A DNA stretch of 52,031 nt from JAHLMO01 sp038997305 (GCA_038997305.1 JAWAZZ010000005.1:1-52031); one strand, 5' to 3'; numbered from the stretch's first letter, positions 1 to 9,235 are shown. Made by a program: numbers and translations. The notes: a model not told the origin generated them from the letters alone.

Positions 1-30
1 CTTTCAATACTTCTAGTACTGGACAAACCC
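1..30 (-). CRISPR. Probable leader-proximal CRISPR repeat, array continuing off the left edge
   Basis: Read on the minus strand, this stretch ends in GTATTGAAAG, which matches the ATTGAAAG ending common among archaeal CRISPR repeats. The AT-rich gene-free stretch at 31-226 lies on its 5' side, where the leader belongs, so the array would extend leftward out of the window. Only one unit is visible, so periodicity cannot be shown and the repeat length (about 24-30 bp) is a guess. No cas gene is in the window. It could instead be chance intergenic sequence. Confidence 0.42.
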
Positions 31-226
31 GCATCAATTTCCCAATATAATTAACTTTTAGACCTAAAAGTATAAATACTTTTCTGCAAATGCTAAAAAT
101 TAAAAGGGGTATATACCTTGCGCAGAATGTGTTTATCGTTAATGATTAACAAACTATATCTTAAAAATCATCTTTAATCAAGCATTTCTAACCCTTTTCG
201 AATTTAAATAATATAATTTAAAGTAA
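31..226 (-). promoter_or_regulatory. AT-rich gene-free stretch, candidate CRISPR leader
   Basis: There is no open frame with coding character here. It contains a perfect palindrome at 66-83 (AAAAGTA-TAAA-TACTTTT) that includes a TATA-like box on the minus strand. It also has a GC-richer patch at 115-130. If 1-30 is a repeat, this is the leader carrying the array promoter and perhaps the spacer-integration signals. The call stands or falls with the repeat. Confidence 0.35.
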
Positions 227-985
227 TTACCTGTTAGAATCTGTAGAATAATTTATAACAGGCGGTATGTCAACTACGTATAACATAAGATAGTCCCTCT
301 TGCCACTAACTTTTACATAAACGCAATCATTCAAGTTAATTTTTCCTTTAATCTCTATATTTTCACCCTTTCTATCTTTCTTTTCTATAGTAGCCTGTTT
401 AATATCATCTGTTATCTTTTTACAAAAGATTTTTAAATTACTTTCTTTACCTTCATACTCAAATGACATGTTATTATGTCTATCCATTCTAAAAACAAAC
501 CCAAAACGTTCAGAGAACATATCTTCATAAGTACTTCCCGTAAGATTTAGAATTTTTAAGTTTCCATAATTCGAACTTTTATCAAGAGAATAAGAAAAAA
601 CATAAACTACGTCGTATCTACTATCATAATGAACTATTGTCACATTTTTTCCATTTTCGCAGATAGTCGCTTCTGGTAATGTTAGATGTATTCTAGCAGG
701 TAATGGAATTTTCTTCTCTAATTTTATAACTATTTCATTTGGTGAAAGTGAAGATCTAGAAAGTGTACCAAAAAAAGATAATAAATCTCTATTGTTTTGT
801 TGAACGCTAAACAAATTATATAAGGCTTTTTCTAAACATTCAAATTCTTCTGAATCTAAAGAATTTCCTAAAGAATCTATTTTAGCAGACTCATCGCAAA
901 CCAATCTTATATTTACTAATCTATCTGATATTCTTGCACGAAATTCATAATAATCTCTATAAGGATTGCAATTTATTTCAGACAT
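227..985 (-). CDS. Hypothetical protein, 252 aa
   Basis: I do not recognise this protein. It is a soluble, charged sequence with no signal peptide or membrane span, and it starts at an ATG (985) directly divergent from the gene at 1031. The 45-nt gap between them carries a TATA-like TTTAAAAATA usable in one direction or the other. The middle and end are rich in alternating hydrophobic/charged residues, suggesting a mostly beta fold. Only four cysteines occur, with no metal-binding spacing. It may be an accessory gene beside the putative CRISPR array, but nothing ties it to immunity. Confidence 0.6.
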   Translation of the reverse strand: MSEINCNPYRDYYEFRARISDRLVNIRLVCDESAKIDSLGNSLDSEEFECLEKALYNLFSVQQNNRDLLSFFGTLSRSSLSPNEIVIKLEKKIPLPARIHLTLPEATICENGKNVTIVHYDSRYDVVYVFSYSLDKSSNYGNLKILNLTGSTYEDMFSERFGFVFRMDRHNNMSFEYEGKESNLKIFCKKITDDIKQATIEKKDRKGENIEIKGKINLNDCVYVKVSGKRDYLMLYVVDIPPVINYSTDSNR

Positions 986-1030
986 ATTAGATATTTTTTA
1001 TATTTAAAAATAAATCTTTGATAAATATTT

Positions 1031-1408
1031 ATGACACATTATTTAAGAGAAATCATACAAAATCTCTATGAATCTTTCCCTATATTTTGTTCAAGCAGTA
1101 CATATAAACATAAACAAGAAGAAATAAAAATAGAAAAACGACAAAATGGTTTTATAATTTATTCATGTAAAAAGAATGATTGCCCAATAAAAGTTTATAT
1201 CTTACAACAACCAAACGAAATCATTCTAAGAATTTCGTTAATATGGCCTAAAAAATATAAAATACCTTCTCGCTATTTTGTATTTGCAATCTCTGATGAG
1301 TATATTTACATAGACTATACTAAAATAATTTCAAAAAATCAAAATTCTGGATATATTTGTAATGAGATAAAAGCATCTTTAGAAAAATTATTATCAGAAG
1401 TAGAATAA
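1031..1408 (+). CDS. Hypothetical protein, 125 aa
   Basis: This is an unrecognised small soluble protein, lysine- and isoleucine-rich, with four scattered cysteines. It begins at an ATG a few bases downstream of AT-rich promoter-like sequence, and is followed after 34 nt by the Nudix gene, which probably has its own promoter (a TTTAAACTAAAT box lies in the gap). No domain could be assigned. Length, codon use and placement between well-supported genes favour a real gene. Confidence 0.6.
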   Translation: MTHYLREIIQNLYESFPIFCSSSTYKHKQEEIKIEKRQNGFIIYSCKKNDCPIKVYILQQPNEIILRISLIWPKKYKIPSRYFVFAISDEYIYIDYTKIISKNQNSGYICNEIKASLEKLLSEVE

Positions 1409-1442
1409 TATTTTATTCATTTAAACTAAATTATTATTTTTT

Positions 1443-1853
1443 ATGAAAATTTCTTGTGGTGCAATTGTTTTTTATAAAGAAAATGATAAAATAGAATTTT
1501 TACTTTTAAAATATCCGAATTATTGGGGGTTTCCAAAAGGAGAAAAAGAAGAAAATGAAAGCGAAATAGAAACAGCAAGAAGAGAAATAAAAGAAGAGAC
1601 AAATTTAGATGTTGAATTTATACCAGGATTTAGAAGAGAGTATGAGTATTCATTCTGGCTAAAAGGCAAATTAATAAAAAAGAAAGCTATATTTTTTCTT
1701 GCAAGAGCAAAAAGTAAAGATGTGAAAATTTCTTGGGAACATGAAGATTTTAAATGGCTTCCATATGAAGAAGCTTTGAAAACTTTAGGCTATGAACAAG
1801 ATAAAGAAAATTTAAAAGCTGCATACGAATTCATAAAAAAACTAAACTTATGA
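1443..1853 (+). CDS. Nudix hydrolase (Ap4A-hydrolase-like)
   Basis: A complete Nudix box is visible: G33, five residues, E39, seven residues, R47-E48, then EE at 51-52 and NL at 54-55. It binds Mg2+ and hydrolyses a nucleoside diphosphate linked to another moiety. The preceding WGFPKGE resembles the diadenosine tetraphosphate hydrolase subgroup, and 136 aa is the usual length for it. A likely role is removal of Ap4A or another damaged or signalling nucleotide in the cytoplasm. Substrate specificity is inferred. The gene ends 5 nt before the convergent endonuclease IV gene. Confidence 0.9.
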   Translation: MKISCGAIVFYKENDKIEFLLLKYPNYWGFPKGEKEENESEIETARREIKEETNLDVEFIPGFRREYEYSFWLKGKLIKKKAIFFLARAKSKDVKISWEHEDFKWLPYEEALKTLGYEQDKENLKAAYEFIKKLNL

Positions 1854-1858
1854 TTTTA

Positions 1859-2686
1859 TCAAAATCTATATCCTAAACTTTCTAATATTCTTTTCATCTT
1901 TAAGCTATCTTGCTCTAATATAGGGCTTTCAGAAATTATTGTTATGTTTTCTATTTTTCTATCTACCAAAACTTTTGCCAACTCTTTAAAACTAGGATGA
2001 GAATTTATTGGCTCATGCTCGTCAATAAACTTTTTTGTTTTTAAATTAAACTTAACATTGGAAAAGTGCGTATGATAATAATCAAATTTTGCTAAATCAA
2101 AAATTTCGTTATAATCTATTTTTCCATCATTATAGGCAAATATATGTGCAAAATCTATGCATATGCCAAAGTTTTTGTTCTTAATTCTATCTCTAAATTC
2201 TAACAGGGTATTAAAATCGGCAAATTGAGAAGTTTTTGCCATAGTTTCATATAATAAAATTGAGTTCCTTATTTTTCTTTTCTTCATTTCATCCAAAATT
2301 TCTTGTGTTATTTCTATCATCTTCTCAAAAGCTTCTTCTTTGGTTAATTTTCCGTAATACGCTGCATGAACAACAACATATTTCGCATTCATTATTTCTG
2401 CTATTTCTAAACTTTTTAATATGTAAAATTTACTTTTTTTAACAGTTTCTTCCTTTTCGCTTAAAAGATTAATATAGTAAGGTGCATGAACACTTAGCAT
2501 AACATCTAATTCTTTTGCTAACTTACCAACTTCCTTTGCCTGTTTTTCATTTAAATAAATGTTTCTTACAAATTCTATTTCCATTGCACTTAATCCTAAG
2601 TTTTTAACCTCTTTAATTCCTTCTAATGTATTTTTTCTTTCTTTTGGTAATGTAGTTGGCAAACCAGCTGGACCTAACCTTATCAT
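1859..2686 (-). CDS. nfo: Endonuclease IV-like AP endonuclease (TIM barrel)
   Basis: The protein belongs to the xylose-isomerase-like TIM-barrel family. The trinuclear zinc ligands of endonuclease IV can be followed in order: H67, H107, E147, D178, H181, H205/H207, D222 with H224 in the DEH motif, and E253. It would cut DNA 5' of abasic sites in base-excision repair. At 275 aa it matches the family. It starts at an ATG directly after the membrane-protein/ScpA/SMC group on the same strand and could be co-transcribed with the gene at 2693 (6-nt gap in reading order). Confidence 0.92.
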   Translation of the reverse strand: MIRLGPAGLPTTLPKERKNTLEGIKEVKNLGLSAMEIEFVRNIYLNEKQAKEVGKLAKELDVMLSVHAPYYINLLSEKEETVKKSKFYILKSLEIAEIMNAKYVVVHAAYYGKLTKEEAFEKMIEITQEILDEMKKRKIRNSILLYETMAKTSQFADFNTLLEFRDRIKNKNFGICIDFAHIFAYNDGKIDYNEIFDLAKFDYYHTHFSNVKFNLKTKKFIDEHEPINSHPSFKELAKVLVDRKIENITIISESPILEQDSLKMKRILESLGYRF

Positions 2687-2692
2687 AATTAA

Positions 2693-3298
2693 CTATTTAT
2701 AGATTGCTTTCATATTGTTCAAAAAGGTTACTATGAATTTTATAATCGCATAATCGAATTCATCTATGTTTTTTCCTGCTATTTCAACAAAATTTAGGGA
2801 ATGAACCTTGATGTAAGTCTCATTAGAAATTAAATAAGATTTTAAGAATACGTAATATTCTCTTTTGGAAATGTTAAGCTCGCTAATATCTTTTTTAATC
2901 TTTAATACATTAATTTGGATTTTATCGTAACCTAATTTAGATAGTTCATAATTTAAAATGTTTACTATTTTAGATGCTAATTCAAAAGCGCCCATTGCTG
3001 TAACTTCATTATTATCATTTTCAAATATTACTATAGTGAAATTTTTAAATGCGCCTAAAGCTAATGCATAAGTTGATATATTTAATACACTTTCATTTGG
3101 CAAAACTAATATATTTTTTGATTGTTCAATAGGTTTTCTGAATTCTATATTATACCCTTTATAATTATAATAATATTTTTGTACTTCCTGCTCTTTATAT
3201 TTTGTTATCGAATAATAAATAGCTACAGATGTTATTACTATAGCTAAAATAAAAGCAACTAAGAAAACATTAATCCTTATTTTTATTTCATTTACCAT
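2693..3298 (-). CDS. Single-span membrane-anchored protein, 201 aa, unknown function
   Basis: Residues about 8-29 form one hydrophobic span after a basic N-terminus (MVNEIKIR), followed by an extracytoplasmic domain of about 170 residues containing several N-x-S/T sequons. This looks like an N-in, C-out anchored surface protein. No known domain was recognised. It lies between nfo and scpA on the same strand, with short gaps on both sides, so it is probably part of a minus-strand operon reading smc-scpA-this gene-nfo. No functional link to condensin is implied. Confidence 0.75.
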   Translation of the reverse strand: MVNEIKIRINVFLVAFILAIVITSVAIYYSITKYKEQEVQKYYYNYKGYNIEFRKPIEQSKNILVLPNESVLNISTYALALGAFKNFTIVIFENDNNEVTAMGAFELASKIVNILNYELSKLGYDKIQINVLKIKKDISELNISKREYYVFLKSYLISNETYIKVHSLNFVEIAGKNIDEFDYAIIKFIVTFLNNMKAIYK

Positions 3299-3326
3299 AT
3301 AATTAACTATTAGAAATTTATAAAAA

Positions 3327-4004
3327 TCATTTGTTATACTTTTCTATAACTATTTTATCGAATGGATTTTCTTGAAATGTTTTTATCTTTTGTTGAAGTT
3401 CTAAATGTAAAATAGATACAAATGAAGAATAAACCTCTCTAAAACTTCTATTAGTTAAAATTTCATCAAATAATATCTTTTCCTTTGATTTAAGTAAACT
3501 TTCTATTTTTTCATATACTTGTTGAATAATCTTTTCAATATCTATTTCTTCAAAATAATTCTTTAATCTATCTTCAATCTCTTTTCTTAATATTCTTCTT
3601 TTTTCTTTCTTTTCTTTTAAACTCAAAACCTTTCTTAAAGAATCTATTAACTCCTCCAACGTTATTTGAGATATTGGTAATCTTTTTATTGGTAACGACA
3701 ATTCTAAATTGCTTATATCTATTTTTGGAAGTTCTAAAATTTCTCTTATCTCTTCTTGGATTTCTTGTTCTTGTGGAAATAAAAGATCGACTTTTAATTT
3801 TAACAAAAATATCGCAATATACAAAACTTTTGCGGGAATTCTGAAATCTAACTCCTTAGCTTTGTTTATGTATTCTAAAAATTTATCGCAAAGCTTAACT
3901 AAGTCTATATCATAAGGATTTAAATTTTCAAACTCAACAATATAATAAATTAATTTTTCCCAGTTTCCGCTTTCAATTATTTCAAAGATATTAACTACTT
4001 GCAT
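3327..4004 (-). CDS. scpA: Segregation and condensation protein A (ScpA kleisin)
   Basis: The N-terminal half carries the kleisin signature: NPYDIDLVKL followed by a helix (about 54-79) rich in leucine and lysine typical of ScpA, then a charged linker, then a winged-helix-like C-terminus (about 170-215). It bridges the two SMC heads in the condensin complex. The reading frame overlaps the end of smc by 14 nt on the same strand, indicating translational coupling and stoichiometric production. At 225 aa it is near the usual ScpA length. No ScpB is visible in the window. Confidence 0.93.
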   Translation of the reverse strand: MQVVNIFEIIESGNWEKLIYYIVEFENLNPYDIDLVKLCDKFLEYINKAKELDFRIPAKVLYIAIFLLKLKVDLLFPQEQEIQEEIREILELPKIDISNLELSLPIKRLPISQITLEELIDSLRKVLSLKEKKEKRRILRKEIEDRLKNYFEEIDIEKIIQQVYEKIESLLKSKEKILFDEILTNRSFREVYSSFVSILHLELQQKIKTFQENPFDKIVIEKYNK

Positions 4005-6447
4005 ACTCAGCTATTTTTAAACTCAAAATTTTAGACTCTCCTTCTTCCATAGTTACACCATATAAGGTATCTGCATACTTAACTGTAATATCGTTATGAG
4101 TAATTACTATTATTTGAGTTTGTTTTGAAATTTCTTTTAATAAGTTTGCAATCTTTTCGGAATTAACTTTATCTAGCGCGGCATCTATTTCATCCATAGC
4201 ATAAAAAGCCACTGGTTTTATCATTTGAAGAGATAGTAAAAATAGTAAAGCAACTAAAGTTTTTTCTCCTCCAGACAAGCTATCCAAATCTACATATCCT
4301 TTGTTTGGAAACTTAACTTTTATTAATAGTCCGCTATCCAAATTGTTATAATCTTCCAACTCTAATTTAGCCTCTCCTCCAACAACTCTATTAAACAATT
4401 CGTTAAATTTTTCACTAACTAAATTCAAAGTATTAAAAAATATTTCTCTCCTTTTTCTCTCTATTTCATTAATCATCTGAATAACTTTTTCTTTCTCTTC
4501 TTTAACTTTATCGAATTTTTGCTTTAGATTTTCAAATTCTTCCTTTATTTTTTCAAATTCTTCTATAGCTTTAAAGTTAATAGTTCCTAAAGATTTTATT
4601 TCATACTGTAATTTATCTAGCATAACAGTTAATTTTTCAATGCTCTCATTCAAAATATCCTCTACTTCTCTAAACTCTTCCAATTCCGATAAATATCTTT
4701 CCTTTTCAGCTTCTAATTTTGCAATTTTTATTTTGTTATTCGAAATTTTATTTTGTAAATTAAGTTTTTCGTCAAATAATTTTCTTCTCTCTTTTCTTAA
4801 ATTTTCTAATTCTTTTTCATCTATCTCTGGAATTAATTGTATTTCTACTGGCTTGATCTTTTTTAATTCTGATTCTAAACTTTTTATTTCTTCTTCTAAT
4901 AACTTGTTTTCTTCTTCTAGCTTTCTTATTTGCTCTCTATATTTTTCTATTTCTTTAGTTTTTGAAGCCTCCGTAATAACTTTTTTAACAAAATATCCAC
5001 CAGTAATTGCGCCACTTCTTTCTATCAAATCTCCATCTAAAGTTACCATCCTTACTTTTCCTATTCCAATAGCTTTTGCAACATCTAAATTTTCAATTAC
5101 TAAAGTATTACCAAAAACAAACTCAAAAGCTGGCTCAAATTTTTTATCATATTCTATTAAATCACTAGCTATCCCTATTACACCTTCTATTTCTAAAAAC
5201 TTTTCATCTAACCTTTTATAATTTAATTTATCTAATGGTAGAAAAGTTGCCCTACCTATTTTTTCTCTTTTCAAATATTCTATACAAGTTTTTGCAACCT
5301 CGAAATTTTCTACAACTATATCATATAAATGATTTGCAGCCGCAACTTCTATTGCTACTTGATATTTTGGATCTACTTTCATTAAATCTGCAATTGTTCC
5401 ATATACACCATTAATTCCTAAGCTCAAAACCTCTTTTACAGCTAAGGGTAATTCTTTTTCACTCCTAAAGCTTTCTAAACTACTTATGATATTTAACAAT
5501 CTTTCTATCTCCTTCTTATTGTATTCATATTTTGCTTTTTTAATTTCTAACTCAACTTTTAAATTACTTTCTTTTTCTTTGTTTGCTAAATTTTTTAATC
5601 CTCTAAGAATTTTTTCTATTTCCTTTTCTTTTTTGTCTATTTGCTCATCTAAAGTTAAAATCTTCTCTGCTAACTCTTTCACTTTTTGCTCAATTTCTTC
5701 GTTAGATTTTTTTAGTTCTTCAATTTGCTTATCTATTTCCTCAATCTTTTTTATAAGTAATGATTTTTTAACTATTTTTATTTCTCTTTCTAATTCTTTG
5801 TATTTTAATGCTAGATTTCTTTGTTCCTCAAGTTCTTTATATCTCTTATATTTTTCAGAGATTATTAATTCTAATTCTTTTAACCTTTGTTCGATTCTCT
5901 CTAAGTCTTGCATAGCTTTTTCTTTTCTTTGATTATATTCATAAATACCAGAAAGTTGGTCTATTATTTCTCTTCTCTCTTCTTCACTCATTTCTATAAT
6001 TCTCGTTACATCTCCTTGAAGGATTATATTAAAACCATCTGGTCTCAAATTAGCAAAACTCAAAATTTCTAAAACTCTTTCTCTTGTTTCTGTTTTATCA
6101 TTAATTTTATACAAGGTATGACCCTTTCTATTAACTTTTCTAGTTATTATTACCTCATCACTATCTATAGGAAATATTCTATCACTATTATCAAAAATTA
6201 TGCTTACACTAGCAATTTCGGCAGGTTTTTTATATTCATTACCTCTAAAAATTAATTCACTCAATTTATCTGCACGCATTTGTTTTGCAGATATTTTTCC
6301 TAAAACAAAGCATATAGCATCTATTATGTTAGATTTTCCACTACCATTAGGACCTACAATAACGTTGAGCCCTTTAATAAATGGTATAATGGTTTTTCTG
6401 TTAAAACTTTTAAATCCTTGCAAAATTATCTTTTTAATGTAAACCAT
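3991..6447 (-). CDS. smc: Chromosome partition ATPase SMC, short form (818 aa)
   Basis: Walker A GPNGSGKS is at 32-39, the ABC signature LSGGEK at about 724-729, and Walker B ending in YAMDE near 749-753. Heptad-like charged coils flank a hinge at roughly 330-480 that contains a conserved glycine-rich GGYF stretch. SMC dimerises at the hinge and compacts and segregates the chromosome with ScpA. At 818 aa it is much shorter than the roughly 1,150-1,200 aa usual for SMC, with both coiled-coil arms shortened, while all ATPase and hinge parts are present. Start ATG at 6447. Confidence 0.96.
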   Translation of the reverse strand: MVYIKKIILQGFKSFNRKTIIPFIKGLNVIVGPNGSGKSNIIDAICFVLGKISAKQMRADKLSELIFRGNEYKKPAEIASVSIIFDNSDRIFPIDSDEVIITRKVNRKGHTLYKINDKTETRERVLEILSFANLRPDGFNIILQGDVTRIIEMSEEERREIIDQLSGIYEYNQRKEKAMQDLERIEQRLKELELIISEKYKRYKELEEQRNLALKYKELEREIKIVKKSLLIKKIEEIDKQIEELKKSNEEIEQKVKELAEKILTLDEQIDKKEKEIEKILRGLKNLANKEKESNLKVELEIKKAKYEYNKKEIERLLNIISSLESFRSEKELPLAVKEVLSLGINGVYGTIADLMKVDPKYQVAIEVAAANHLYDIVVENFEVAKTCIEYLKREKIGRATFLPLDKLNYKRLDEKFLEIEGVIGIASDLIEYDKKFEPAFEFVFGNTLVIENLDVAKAIGIGKVRMVTLDGDLIERSGAITGGYFVKKVITEASKTKEIEKYREQIRKLEEENKLLEEEIKSLESELKKIKPVEIQLIPEIDEKELENLRKERRKLFDEKLNLQNKISNNKIKIAKLEAEKERYLSELEEFREVEDILNESIEKLTVMLDKLQYEIKSLGTINFKAIEEFEKIKEEFENLKQKFDKVKEEKEKVIQMINEIERKRREIFFNTLNLVSEKFNELFNRVVGGEAKLELEDYNNLDSGLLIKVKFPNKGYVDLDSLSGGEKTLVALLFLLSLQMIKPVAFYAMDEIDAALDKVNSEKIANLLKEISKQTQIIVITHNDITVKYADTLYGVTMEEGESKILSLKIAEYASS

Positions 6448-6482
6448 AATTAATATACGTCAAAGTTAAAAAATAAAGTGAG

Positions 6483-7388
6483 CTATTGATTAGAAAACAA
6501 ATTTCTTATTTTGCAAAAAGCACATATATCTAGATTAGTTACTTCACCGCAAATCTTACACTCTTTATATTTTTCTTTTGAATTTTGTTCTTTGGTTAAT
6601 TTTTTGTTCATTCTCACTATGGATTTTATAAAGTTTAACCTAAAATCTTTCATTATTCTATCTGAAAAATTCAATAATTCAAATAATTTTGAATCTTGTG
6701 ATTTTGTTAAATAGCAACAAAAGTTTGGAGAATAAGGACAACTTATAGAAGTTATTGGAACTTCTTTGTATTCACAATACATTTTATTCTCTTCTGGAAA
6801 TGTAAATATTAAGGGTCTTATCTTTGTTAAAAGTTTTGGATGCTCACTCTTTAACTTTGGTAATATTTTTAGATTCCATTCGTAATTATTATTCAAAATA
6901 TTCTTAAAGTAATTTATTAAGAAATCCATTGCATGATGTCCTGTAGCTAATTTTGTTGCTCCTAATTCTCTAGGAACTTTATTCATCAAATATCTTTTTA
7001 CCAATCCACAAATAGAACATATAGGTCTTTTTAGAATTTTAGAAGCTTTTACTATATCTATACCATATTCTTCTTTAACATTAGTTACAAAAAGTTTTAC
7101 CCCAACTTTATCTGCTATTTTTTCAACATCTTCTTGCAATTTATTAGAATAACCAAATCCTAAGTTAATATGATATGCATATATTTCAGCATTAATATTG
7201 TTTTCTTCTATGTATTCTTTTAGCAAAATTAATGCTGCTGTGCTATCTTTTCCACCACTAACGGCAACAAAAATTTTATCTCCTTTTTCTACTAATTTAA
7301 AATTTTTTATAGTTGAGAAAACTCTCTTTTTATAGCTATTAATTTCTTTTTCATCGATTACTCTATTTTGATGGTTTAAAACAATCAT
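6483..7388 (-). CDS. ttuA: TtuA/Ncs6-family tRNA 2-thiolation enzyme, lacking the N-terminal zinc finger
   Basis: PP-loop SGGKDS is at 44-49. Catalytic-type cysteines are C124 and C127 (CSIC) and C217, as in tRNA thiolases that bind an Fe-S cluster, and a C-terminal zinc-finger CxxC...CxxC uses C277, C280, C289 and C292. It would activate tRNA uridine with ATP and insert sulfur, which in thermophiles stabilises tRNA. An ATG at 7388 was chosen. A longer frame to 7670 exists, but its extra 94 residues overlap the divergent antiporter gene and show no family similarity. The usual N-terminal zinc finger of TtuA is absent. Confidence 0.9.
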   Translation of the reverse strand: MIVLNHQNRVIDEKEINSYKKRVFSTIKNFKLVEKGDKIFVAVSGGKDSTAALILLKEYIEENNINAEIYAYHINLGFGYSNKLQEDVEKIADKVGVKLFVTNVKEEYGIDIVKASKILKRPICSICGLVKRYLMNKVPRELGATKLATGHHAMDFLINYFKNILNNNYEWNLKILPKLKSEHPKLLTKIRPLIFTFPEENKMYCEYKEVPITSISCPYSPNFCCYLTKSQDSKLFELLNFSDRIMKDFRLNFIKSIVRMNKKLTKEQNSKEKYKECKICGEVTNLDICAFCKIRNLFSNQ

Positions 7389-7440
7389 AATATATTTAGG
7401 AAAAAGTTGTTCATTTAAATTAGTTCTTTTTATATTAGTT

Positions 7441-9084
7441 ATGACATCTACAAACTTTTTTATCATAGGATTGACGTTCATCTCAATTCTAATTTCTAAT
7501 GTTCTTTCTATAAAATTCAGAATACCTACAGTTATCTTTTTGTTGTTCTTTGGAATGATATTAGGACCAAATATGTTTGGAATAGTAAAAGAAGAAACTA
7601 TAATAAATATTTTTTCAGAAATTGGTGCTGCTTTATTATTTTTTGTTTTAGGTTTAAGATTCAATTTCAATACATTAAGGTCCTTAGGTTTTAAACCTAT
7701 AACAATCTTTTTAATAGAGTTTTTCGTATCTTTTTTTGGTTTGTTCTCTGTTTTTAATATATTGGGTTTTGAATATTATCAATCTCTTTTTTTATCTTTA
7801 GTCTTTTCTAATAGTACTTTAGCAATTTTATCGCAACTAATAGATAAACAAAAAAGAGAGAACGAATTTCTCTTCAAGAATTTGATATTTGTTTCTCTTT
7901 TAGAAGATCTTTCCTTAATAATTTTACTCTTAGTTGTTGTGACTATAATAGAGGTTAGTAATGCAAGTTTCGATTATTTAATCTTTGAAGTTATGAAAAG
8001 ATTAACTCTTTTATTGCTTTCGCTTTATTTTCTTCAATACTTTTTACAAAAGATTATACCTAGGTTAGAAAAGTATGGAGAAGATGTTCTGATTACTTTT
8101 TCTTTGGCAATAGTTGGAATAGTAGTCTCGTTTTTAACATTATATGGAATACCTATTTCTATCGCAGCTTTTTTGGTTGGAAGTTCTTTATCTGTTATTT
8201 ATTTTAGAAACGAAACATTTTCAACAATAGAAAAATTGTCTAATATCTTTATATCAATATTCTTTATATCAATTGGGCTAAAAATGGATCCTAACGAAAT
8301 CTTTACATTTCAATCATTTTTGCCTTTATTAACAATAGTAACTTCAATCTTTTTCTTTAAATTTTTTGGAAATGTTTTGGGAAGTTATTTGGTTTATTCT
8401 GATTTTTCTTTAGCAGTTAAATCTGGCATTTTCATGAGTGTAATAGGAGAATCTTCGATTTATTTAACTTATTATGGAATTAAGTTAGGAATATTAGACT
8501 ATGATTTTTTAGGCACTGCTGGAATGATAGTATTACTAACTACTCTATTAGCTTTTGGTTTATCTAAAAAGAGTGAAAGTATCGAAGAATTATTAGAAAA
8601 AACAGAATTTAAAAGAGGCATTCAAAAAATGAGAAAAATTATATTAAATATAATCTCGAATCTAAAAAGAAAATCGCTGAGAGAAGAATACATAAACTTA
8701 ATATTCGAATTCGCTGCATCTATAATACTGCTTATACTAATTTCAATCGTCATAAATTATTTGCCTTCTGAAGAAACGTTTTTATCAATAGCTTTATTAA
8801 TAATACTTTTTTCTGTTTTCTTGTTTTTGGTTTGGAGAATTATTACAAACTTTTTAAATGTAGCAAAATATTTGAATATAAAATATTTAGGAAAAGAAGA
8901 GTGGATAATAGCATTGTTATATCTTATTTCTCTTTTATCACTCTGTATATTTTCCCTAACCTTCCCAAGAAATCAGTTTGGAAAATTCATAGACGTTGCA
9001 ATTCTCTTCTTACTAATACTTGGAATATATGAAATTTTCAAATTTAATAACAAAAAAGGAATTTATAAATATAGAAGAAAATAG
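7441..9084 (+). CDS. Monovalent cation:proton antiporter, CPA2 (KefB-like) family
   Basis: This is a highly hydrophobic 547-aa protein with about 12 spans in the first 390 residues. They match the CPA2 transporter core: a glycine/proline-rich LGPNMFG near residue 45, LLEDLS in the exchange region near 160, and glycine-rich helices near 245 and 335. A charged loop (about 380-420) and four more hydrophobic segments follow, in place of the cytoplasmic TrkA domain of many KefB proteins. It would exchange Na+ or K+ for protons at the cell membrane. The ion is not predictable from the sequence. Confidence 0.87.
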   Translation: MTSTNFFIIGLTFISILISNVLSIKFRIPTVIFLLFFGMILGPNMFGIVKEETIINIFSEIGAALLFFVLGLRFNFNTLRSLGFKPITIFLIEFFVSFFGLFSVFNILGFEYYQSLFLSLVFSNSTLAILSQLIDKQKRENEFLFKNLIFVSLLEDLSLIILLLVVVTIIEVSNASFDYLIFEVMKRLTLLLLSLYFLQYFLQKIIPRLEKYGEDVLITFSLAIVGIVVSFLTLYGIPISIAAFLVGSSLSVIYFRNETFSTIEKLSNIFISIFFISIGLKMDPNEIFTFQSFLPLLTIVTSIFFFKFFGNVLGSYLVYSDFSLAVKSGIFMSVIGESSIYLTYYGIKLGILDYDFLGTAGMIVLLTTLLAFGLSKKSESIEELLEKTEFKRGIQKMRKIILNIISNLKRKSLREEYINLIFEFAASIILLILISIVINYLPSEETFLSIALLIILFSVFLFLVWRIITNFLNVAKYLNIKYLGKEEWIIALLYLISLLSLCIFSLTFPRNQFGKFIDVAILFLLILGIYEIFKFNNKKGIYKYRRK

Positions 9085-9087
9085 TAA

Positions 9088-9173
9088 GCGGGGGTCGCCT
9101 AGCCTGGACAAGGGCGCCGGGTTTAGGCCCCGGTGGCTTAGTGCCGTCGTGGGTTCAAATCCCACCCCCCGCA
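9088..9173 (+). tRNA. tRNA-Leu (anticodon TAG)
   Basis: The gene folds as a class II tRNA. The acceptor GCGGGGG (9088-9094) pairs with CCCCCGC (9166-9172), with discriminator A at 9173. The anticodon stem CCGGG/CCCGG encloses loop TTTAGGC with TAG at 9124-9126. A long variable arm lies at 9134-9148, and the T-arm is GTGGG-TTCAAAT-CCCAC. All stems are G:C rich, as expected in a thermophile. No intron is present and CCA is not encoded. It begins 3 nt after the antiporter stop codon. Confidence 0.97.
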
Positions 9174-9235
9174 ACTGAGATATTTGTAACTACTTATCAG
9201 ACGTTAAAAATAAATATATCTTATGTTTTATAGTT

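Noticed and set aside
4640..5932. Plus-strand serine/phenylalanine-rich frames opposite smc
   Set aside because: Mirror image of coiled-coil lysine/glutamate codons; no start context.
7389..7670. 94-residue N-terminal extension of the tRNA thiolase
   Set aside because: It overlaps the divergent antiporter gene and its promoter, is antisense to a transmembrane region and shows no family similarity; the ATG at 7388 gives a normal thiolase start.
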